64,000 bases of DNA, taken from contig NZ_OY759725.1 of assembly GCF_963662755.1 (NCBI RefSeq), positions 2,307,781-2,371,780 on the forward strand, given 5' to 3'. The stretch's first letter is position 1, and the number at the start of each line of letters is the position of its first letter. This DNA comes from an uncultured Sulfurimonas sp. (lineage in GTDB: Bacteria > Campylobacterota > Campylobacteria > Campylobacterales > Sulfurimonadaceae). The notes beneath the pieces are model-generated. The model made no database searches and had not been told where the DNA came from. It saw only the letters and a program-made list of their open reading frames with translations. Of the stretch, positions 57,360 to 64,000 are shown piece after piece. Made by a program: the position numbers and the translations under genes.

Positions 57360-58102
57360 ATGAACCTCGCATCAAAAATATAGTATCCCTGATCACTATT
57401 CTGCTTTTTCCTGCCTTGCTCTCGCCGACGAACAACCGGAGCCGCGTTTGATTACGGTGACGGGAGATGCGGAAGTACGAGTCGTTCCTGATGAAGTTAT
57501 CCTTACACTCGGTGTGGAAACATGGGATAAAGATTTAAACATAGCAAAAGCGGAAAACGATCAGCGAACACAACAAATTGTTGCGACGGCTAAAAAGTTC
57601 AACATAGCGGAAAAACATATTCAGACCGATTATATCAACATCGAGCCGCGGTATGAAGATATGTATGAGCATAAGAAATTCATCGGCTACTTTGTGAGGA
57701 AAACAGTCGTACTGACAATCAGAGATACATCCATGTTTGAGACAGTCCTGACCGGTGTGCTCGAGGCCGGAGCGAATTATGTCCACGGCGTTCAGTTTCG
57801 TACTACAGAACTCCGAAAGCACAGGGATGAAGCGCGTTCGCTCGCCATTAAAGCCGCCCGGGAGAAAGCGAATGATCTGGCACAAGAGCTTGGGCAGAGC
57901 GTCGGCAAACCATACAATATTCAGGAAAACCCGTCCAATTGGTGGTCAGGGTATAATACCGGGTGGGGTTCGCAGTGGCGCGGCGGTTATGGCCCAGAAT
58001 GTCATTCAGAATGAAGCCGGTTCCTTTGAATCCGACAGCAGCATTGCTTTGGGGCAGATTAAAGTAAGCGCAAATGTAACGGTGAGTTTTGAACTCGAAT
58101 GA
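57360..58102 (+). pseudogene. Secreted SIMPL-domain protein, frameshifted
   Basis: The ATG at 57360 follows GGAAACC. A signal peptide (VSLITILLFPALLS) and the start of the SIMPL domain (ITVTGDAEVRVVPDEVILTL at 57448) are in different frames, as is the tail (ALGQIKVSANVTVSFELE, ending 58102). SIMPL proteins are periplasmic and of uncertain function. The core from 57448 to about 57985 is intact, including YINIEPRYEDM and ARSLAIKAAREKANDLAQEL. At least three single-base shifts are required. Confidence 0.75.
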
Positions 58103-58619
58103 AAAAAAATCCCCCTGGATACACCTTACGCACCAACAGAGACAAATTGATTTTCAAATATTCGGAATAACTCACCTCTCGGTCTCCTCTCTTAAAAAAA
58201 GAGAGGAGATGCCTTCTGTTCCGGTGTTTTTTCCCTTCTCAATAGAGTCAGGAAAAATCTTATAAAATACGTTTTTTTTGTGTGATGTCACCGGCGAAGC
58301 ACAAGGTCGTGCAACACCTTGTGCGGAATTGTGATACGTTAATATCAGACTGGTATGGGGCAAAGCCCCTTTCCCGGAAAAGGTTCGGAAAGACCCGGGA
58401 AATGCCGGGTTTTTTCCGTCAAGTTTGCCTTTTTTGCCACGTTCTTGATAATATACTTTAAACGCAATACGAATCTTGCGGCATGGCAGTAAATGTTTGT
58501 ATTTTAATCAGAAGCCTTGACTTTTTGAGTCAATTTTGTGATATATTACACTTACATTAAAAGAATTGAAGCGCCGTACCCTGATTTCCTGCCGCAGGTG
58601 TTTGTGAAAGGACCGGTTA
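58103..58619. other. Intergenic region with two hairpins
   Basis: This 517-base gap holds no gene I can support. It contains a CTCCTCTCTT / AAGAGAGGAG inverted repeat near 58183-58208 with an A-rich loop, and a terminator-like hairpin at 58393-58415, listed separately. The stretch before 58620 is AT-rich and includes no confident promoter. Confidence 0.5.
58393..58415 (+). terminator. Putative intrinsic terminator
   Basis: CCCGG at 58394-58398 pairs with CCGGG at 58405-58409 around a GAAATG loop and is followed by six T's. It lies far (about 290 bases) downstream of the SIMPL gene, so it may end a longer leader or belong to a repeat. Confidence 0.45.
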
Positions 58620-60612
58620 ATGAAAACACATAAAACAGATAGATATAGTAAAACAACGGAATCCACAGTCGAAAAAGAACCGGAAAACGAACTGGCCAAA
58701 AAAGCCTCTCTGGGCAAATCACGTGACAGAGCGCTTGCACGTCACCTGAGAAAATCGGGTAAGCTGGTTTCCCTGAGTGCCGATATGGCATCGGTGGTCG
58801 AGGATTTTGCGGGAATGTCGTTACAGATTCAAAAAGCCATCGATAACGGGGGCAAATCTCTCGAAAAAGCTGTCATCGGGTCACAGGAAAGTTTACGTAT
58901 CGCTCATGATATTTCAGGGAATTCGGCAAATATCTGCAATACAACCGCGGAGACTTACGAATCCATACAGTATTTGAATCAGATGGTCGAAGATAATACT
59001 CAGGAAATCAACCGGTTGATCGACACCGTCAATGTAATAGCAAAAGCTGCTAACGAAACTCAGAAAGGCATCGATAATCTGAAAAAAACATTCGCCAAAA
59101 GCAATGAGGCTGTATCGGACATTGTAAATGTCGGTGAACTTATCGATGTGGCAGGCCTTAACGCGTCTCTGGAAGCCGGACGGTCCGGTAAGCCTGTGGA
59201 CGGTTATGCAATTATTGCCGAAAAAAATTCAAAAAACGGCAGAATCATATGAAAAAACCGCGGTAGAATTCAATGAGCTTATCACCGATATTCAAAAACG
59301 AATCGATGATACCGGTATAATCAGCGGCGATATCAATGAGAAAATCAGAACGGTTACCGTCATGACAAAGGGCGTCAAAAGCGCCGTCAGCGATATACTA
59401 TCCGAATTTACCGAACTTGAAACACATGGCCGGGGAATGTCCGATCTTGCCGGTGAAGTTTTATCCGCAAACGGTATACCGGCTGCAATAGACACCTATA
59501 TCGAGACAGCCGGGAATATTATTCATATATTCGAGGATGCTTCGGATGCCTTCTGTAATCGTGACGGAATATTTTCTGAGGTTGCGGACCAGTCGAATCT
59601 TTTATCGTCATCGGTTTCCAGGTTTGCATCGGAACAGAATGTTTCATCTGCACTGGATGACATTATAACAACAACCGATGACCTGATGAATGCGGCCGAA
59701 CAGGTCGATGATGATCTTGAAATAACAGTGAAACAGCTTTCCGGGTTGACCGAAGACATGGAAGAGCTTGAACGAAGCGCCGAATTCATCGGGGAAAAAC
59801 TGGATACAATTTCTCAGTTTACAGCCGGTGTTATAGACAATACCGAAAACATAAAAGAAAGGCTCGATTCGGTGCAGCATAACATATCCGAGTCGGTCAA
59901 TGCCATTGAGGGTATCCGCAAGGAACTGGAATCGATGGTTGATGAAAGCAGGTCATATGACCGGCAATTACGTGATATAAGCCGTATCACCGGTACTATT
60001 TCGGACTATATCGCTACCTTTAAAGGATTCGCCACCATTCTCGACTGTATTTCCCTGAACGGCGAGCTTGAAGTAGCCCGTAACAGTGACGATTCCGGAT
60101 TTTCCTCGATTCCGAAACGCTGTGAGACAATCGCGGGAGAATTGACGGACAAATTGAAGCAGTTAAAATTATTTGCCACCGCGACAGAACAGGGCATCGA
60201 AAATATCGGATTATCCGCGAATATACATTATATCGATAAAACAACGGAACCGGTAAAAAAATTACAGGATGATTTGAGCGGCGTACTGAGTCGTGAAATA
60301 TCATCGTTGAACAATAGTATCGAAAAAATAACCGAAATCGCACGTAATCTGGATAAAACAACCGGCAGTATAAGCGGCAATTCGCAAGATCTGATATCAT
60401 TGTCAGAATCAACCGCTGACAAAGTGAAAAAAATAACCGAATCTGCCGCAAACCAGCAATCAGCGCTCAAAAAAGCTTTTGAAACCTGTGAAAAAATTCA
60501 GGCACAGGCTGAAGAACTGTACCCACCGGAAGGACTAAACCACTCGCTCGTTTCCTTTGCGATAAACCAGCAGCATACCTTCTTTGATGCTATTCTGATT
60601 TATATCCTTTAA
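58620..60612 (+). pseudogene. Soluble chemoreceptor-like coiled-coil protein, one frameshift
   Basis: The start ATG follows GTGAAAGGACCGG. Residues resemble the MCP signalling hairpin: IDVAGLNASLEAGRSGK lies where MCPs have [16 protein letters not shown], and then AEKIQKTAES resumes after a frameshift near 59225 in a seven-A run. With one A fewer the protein would be about 660 residues, nearly all helical, with a second similar tip (LDCISLNGELEVARNS). There is no transmembrane segment or HAMP domain. It is probably a cytoplasmic chemoreceptor-like protein. The break may be a sequencing error. Confidence 0.6.
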
Positions 60613-60669
60613 TTACAGGCAATTACAGAATAATTTACCCAAAAAAAATTTACTTGGGTAAAAAAATAC

Positions 60670-60712
60670 TTGACAAAACCTACACACGTTAGTAGATTTA
60701 CCATTGTGTGTA
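60670..60712 (+). promoter_or_regulatory. Promoter and operator of the blaI-blaR1-like pair
   Basis: TTGACA at 60670-60675 and TAGATT at 60693-60698, 17 bases apart, form a sigma-70 promoter. TACACAC at 60681-60687 and GTGTGTA at 60706-60712 form a perfect seven-base dyad around the -10 box. This is the layout of a BlaI-type autoregulated promoter. The start codon is at 60737. Confidence 0.65.
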
Positions 60713-60736
60713 ATTGGTAATCGGAGGAATGGTATC

Positions 60737-61105
60737 ATGACAGAAAGAGAATTCGGGCGAATACAGTTGCGAATAATGCAGTATCTCTGGAGTAACCAAC
60801 GTGCAACTGCACGGGAGATTACCGATGCATTGAACGAGTTTGAACCTATAAATCATAAAAATGTTCAGACTATCATTCGCCGTCTGGAAAAAAAGGGTGT
60901 GATATCACACGATATCGATGATCGTACCCATATTTACTATCCCGTGATCAAAAATGATAATGCCAAGTTACATGAGGTCAGGACTTTTGTCGATAAGGTT
61001 TTTCACGGTTCGCTGGGCAGTCTTGTGTCCTCGTTGATCGAATCCAAACAGATGAGTTTGGATGAACTGAAGAAAATATTCAAAATGGTTGATAAAAAGG
61101 AATAA
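60737..61105 (+). CDS. BlaI/MecI/CopY-family transcriptional repressor
   Basis: I start at the ATG at 60737 after a GGAGG site, giving 122 residues. The winged helix holds LRIMQYLWSNQRATAREITD and KNVQTIIRRLEKKGVISHDI, both typical of BlaI repressors. In BlaI, a dimer binds palindromes and is cleaved when the BlaR1 sensor-protease is activated. The BlaR1-like gene follows three bases downstream. The signal is not necessarily a beta-lactam; no beta-lactamase gene lies in the window. Confidence 0.93.
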   Translation: MTEREFGRIQLRIMQYLWSNQRATAREITDALNEFEPINHKNVQTIIRRLEKKGVISHDIDDRTHIYYPVIKNDNAKLHEVRTFVDKVFHGSLGSLVSSLIESKQMSLDELKKIFKMVDKKE

Positions 61106-61108
61106 ACA

Positions 61109-64000
61109 GTGGAGGGCAGACAGTTGTCTGAATGGATACTGTATATATCGAACTCTGCAGTTATGACAGGTCTGAATCTTTTTATGCAGTCCGCAATAGC
61201 GCTGTCGGCAGGATTGTCCAATCTCTTATGTGTTGAGAAAAAAGAGCGCTACGGTTCAGTCTGTCGTATTGAAAGGATTTTTTATCGCATTTATCCTGAG
61301 TTCGCCGGTTTCTATACTGTTGCATAATTACGGGAAACAAGGTCTGGCTATTACCGTACCCGTTGAGATACAGCATAAGCCTGCCGCCCGGAATTTTCCG
61401 GGGGAAGTTAAACCGCCGGCCGCCGAAGCAGAAAAAACACCTCATGCAAATATGCCGCAGCAGCCCGAAACAATAGTCAATCATACAATAACATCGCAGA
61501 AAACTCCTGCTGAACAAGCCGTCAAACCGAATACGCAAAAAACCGCGGCCCCATCCGGTACTTTAAAGAGCGTTCTGCCGGAAAACAACGGCAATGCAGT
61601 TTCCGAACCTTCCGTAACTCTTGCGGTTAAGCCGTCACGAAACATACAATCGATTCTGTATATACTGTTGACAGCTATCTGGGTGGCTGCATCACTTATG
61701 TTACTTTTAAGGTTCTTTGTTGACAATATTTATCTCATGTACATTCGGTTCACTGCGGTTCAGGCGAAACGGTCTTTTGCCGATACCTGTAAATCGGTTG
61801 CGGCTAAGCTGGGTGTACGGATACCCAATGTTTTACAAAGCCCTTATGTGAAAAGCCCGTTTGCGGCAGGAATATTCAGGCCGTATATCTTTATGCCGAT
61901 GGGTAAATTCGAACGTGATTTGCCTGAAGAAGAAGTTTTTTTGCATGAACTGGCGCATTTGAAACGCCACGATCCTTTCTGGAATCAACTGCTGCGGTTT
62001 GTTACCGCTTTGATACCGTTCCAGCCGCTTCTGTGGATATACGCTCTCCGGATTACCGAAACAAGCGATTATGTCTGTGATGATTTTGTAATGAACCATG
62101 TCGACAATCATCATACATATGCCCGTAATCTGGCACATTTAGCGAGAAATTATCATCCCCGCGGCCGTGAAATAGCCGCTGGCGCCGGTCTCATTTCGAT
62201 CAGGTCGTCCCTGGGAAGAAGAATTGCACGGATAGTAGACGCCACACACAAATTCTCATTGAGAGTAAGCGCACGGCTGGTATTCAATGTTTCTTTTCTC
62301 TGTGCTTTTACTACGTTTGTCAGCGGATTAATCGGCATCAAAGGGAAAAGCGCCGTTCAGGAGAGTTATGCTTCGGAAACAAAGCCCGAAAAAGACAAAG
62401 GTGAAACGGGAGTAAAATCCTATACTACGCGGCTGTAACTGATAAGAACATTGCCTGGCGATCCCGAAGATCGTTACCGGCCGGCGGAAATTGCCAAAAC
62501 TGAAAAAACCGAACAGCTAATGGATCTAGCGGAAAATGTGACAACCGGTGATGCTACTGAAAAAAGTAATGATAGACCGTCAGCCGAAACTAACCCTACA
62601 TATATCACCTCAATAACACTAACTCCGCAAACGATGGAATCCGAAGATATAGGTGAGGAGTTATCACCGGTGATTAACGCTGGAGAATCGGTGCCGTCAA
62701 AAGATACGGATGATATCACTGTCGAAACGGAGCCGGAATTACCAGGATATACAAAACACCGAAAAAGAGACCGGAGATCCGGCGATACCGGCGGACACGA
62801 CGATAACACATGATACGGATACATCAGGGGACTCGTCATTTGCGATGCAAAGTCAGTTCCGAGCAGACAGGTTCTTCGATGGAAGGCGGCGTGGAAATAG
62901 CCGATCCTGCATTGAAAGTTGTCGATGTCGTTATATCCTATGATTTTGCCAATGCCGATCTATCCGACCCTGATGAAGTCAAAAAGTATTATATGTATAA
63001 ATCTCTCACCGATAATAAAAAACATCCGGTATGGTCTCCGGACGGCAAATGGATTGCTTTCAGCGATGATAAGTACGGTGTCTGGATGGTGCCTTCGGAG
63101 GGCGGCGAACCGAAACTGGTGTATGACAATTATTACAAAGTACAGTTATAAAGGATTACGATCTGCAAATAGGCGGACTGGAACCGCTCGGTTTTACTGC
63201 GGACGGCAGTGAGGTAACCTTTATCAGATATGCCATCGATGAAGATCTTGGTTCGGAGGTGAACATCGATGATCTCAGGTCACCGGTACAGATCACGGTA
63301 AACAATCCCATACCGGTCATTGTAAGTGTCAATATCACCAGCGGACTGAGCCGTACAATCGCATGGAATGCTACTTCGGGCACGGTGGAGTTACGACGGA
63401 AGATATTTTACCTATGCCCGGAAGAACGCCGATACCTTTAAAGAACTGGTAATAACCGATACATATACCGGACTTGAAACAATAATCGAGGATTTGTCTT
63501 CGGTTCCCATTTATTTCCCGTTGAGTGATCCATTCCTCCTGTTCAGCGAAAATGACCTCTATCGTGTGCAGGATGAGGAAGGAATTCTCGAGGAATACGA
63601 GTTCGATGAAAATACTGTTATAACCGATATTTCGCCTGACGGGAAATGGATATTATTTACCAAAGAAAGCGATGAAGGTAAACAACTTGTTTATAATACC
63701 GAAACAGGAGAACAGTTTGGTGTTTTTTCAGACGATACCATACGGCCCTACTGGGCAAAATTCTCCCCGGACGGCGCTAAAATATGTTTCTGTCTGAAAA
63801 TCGGTGAAGACAAACAATTATACATGGGAAATATATCTCTATGATGCTGATTTTTCTTCCGAAGAACCGCTCGATGTCGAAACTCAGCATCCGTACGGTT
63901 TCCAGCTAACCGCTAATTTCCCGAATCCGTTTAATGCATCGACCACTATTGCGTTTACACTCCCCGAAGATGAATTTACAACATTTGACATATATAATAT
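61109..64000 (+). pseudogene. BlaR1-like M56 protease with TolB-like propeller and sorting domain, frameshifted, partial
   Basis: A GTG at 61109 starts a BlaR1-type membrane protein with four helices (about 61140-61200, 61275-61330, 61650-61740 and 62280-62340) and the zinc site HELAH (61944-61958) in VFLHELAHLKRHDPF. A Pro/Thr-rich loop separates helices two and three. After a stop at 62438 and several shifts the frame goes on with a linker, beta-propeller repeats of the PD40/TolB type (HPVWSPDGKWIAFSDDKYGV, VITDISPDGKWILFTKES) and ends off the window in a FlgD-like/type IX sorting domain (NFPNPFNASTTIAFTLPE). The parts may be one protein. Frameshifts lie near 61229, 62750, 62870, 63150, 63390 and 63840. 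Confidence 0.65.

Noticed and set aside
59220..59235. Programmed frameshift in the chemoreceptor-like gene
   Set aside because: The A-run could slip, but nearby genes have frameshifts without such sites, so sequencing error or decay is a simpler explanation.
48025..64000. Genomic island acquired by the Sulfurimonas-like host
   Set aside because: There is no integrase, tRNA end, attachment repeat or return to host DNA, and the change happens mid-gene. A chimeric contig is more likely.

Overview
The window joins two unrelated pieces of bacterial DNA. Bases 1 to about 48,025 are AT-rich and densely packed with intact genes typical of a Sulfurimonas-like member of the Campylobacterota: short-form HisG, several c-type cytochromes, NosL-family proteins, many ATGA-type overlaps, and a lipid A pathway using the diamino sugar GlcN3N. 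From about 48,025 to the end the DNA is clearly richer in GC. It carries secreted serpin, M20 peptidase, DUF4861 and SIMPL proteins and ends in a C-terminal sorting domain (FPNPFN motif) of the kind found in FCB-group phyla. The switch lies inside an RND efflux pump gene, so a chimeric contig is the likeliest explanation.

Layout of the first part. 0-5.4 kb: metE (partial, minus), then hisG, a methyltransferase, a degenerate GGDEF protein, an orphan HicA-like protein and a lipoprotein, followed by a second methyltransferase and a membrane phosphoesterase. 5.5-11.8 kb: YceI, di-heme cytochrome c peroxidase, and a minus-strand run of yyaL-like, small lipoprotein, plsC-like, pdxJ and pdxA. 12-16.1 kb: a sensor diguanylate cyclase and dsbD. 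16.1-20.3 kb: minus-strand cytochrome c, lpxB, gnnB, gnnA and lpxA, which together make amide-linked lipid A. 20.3-24.7 kb: a double-Cache chemoreceptor, a CoA-disulfide-reductase-like flavoprotein and a small cytochrome. 24.8-33.5 kb: an M48 protease, prmC, a DUF4149 protein, and then a NosL/ABC-transporter/Crp cluster that looks like a metal or cofactor delivery system. 33.5-44.3 kb: an inactive dihydroorotase homologue, a response regulator, tgt, efp, an ATP-grasp/HhH protein, dnaE, an M18 aminopeptidase and a histidine kinase. 44.3-48.0 kb: a MarR regulator and a divergent tolC-MFP-RND operon around a perfect operator palindrome; the RND gene is cut off.

Layout of the second part. 48.1-51.0 kb: intact serpin and M20 amidohydrolase genes (minus). 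51.4-54.4 kb: an FAD-dependent oxidoreductase and a DUF4861 protein, each broken by several small frameshifts. 54.5-57.1 kb: an AT-richer strip of gene relics, including nucleotidyltransferase and antitoxin-like fragments. 57.2-58.6 kb: a REP-like inverted-repeat element, a SIMPL protein and hairpins. 58.6-60.6 kb: a soluble chemoreceptor-like coiled coil with one frameshift. 60.7-64 kb: a BlaI-type repressor and a BlaR1-type M56 protease that runs on into a TolB/PD40-like propeller and a sorting domain, again with frameshifts. The first part shows no broken genes, so the indels in the second part suggest either poorly polished sequence or gene decay.

I saw no rRNA, tRNA, CRISPR array or complete insertion sequence.
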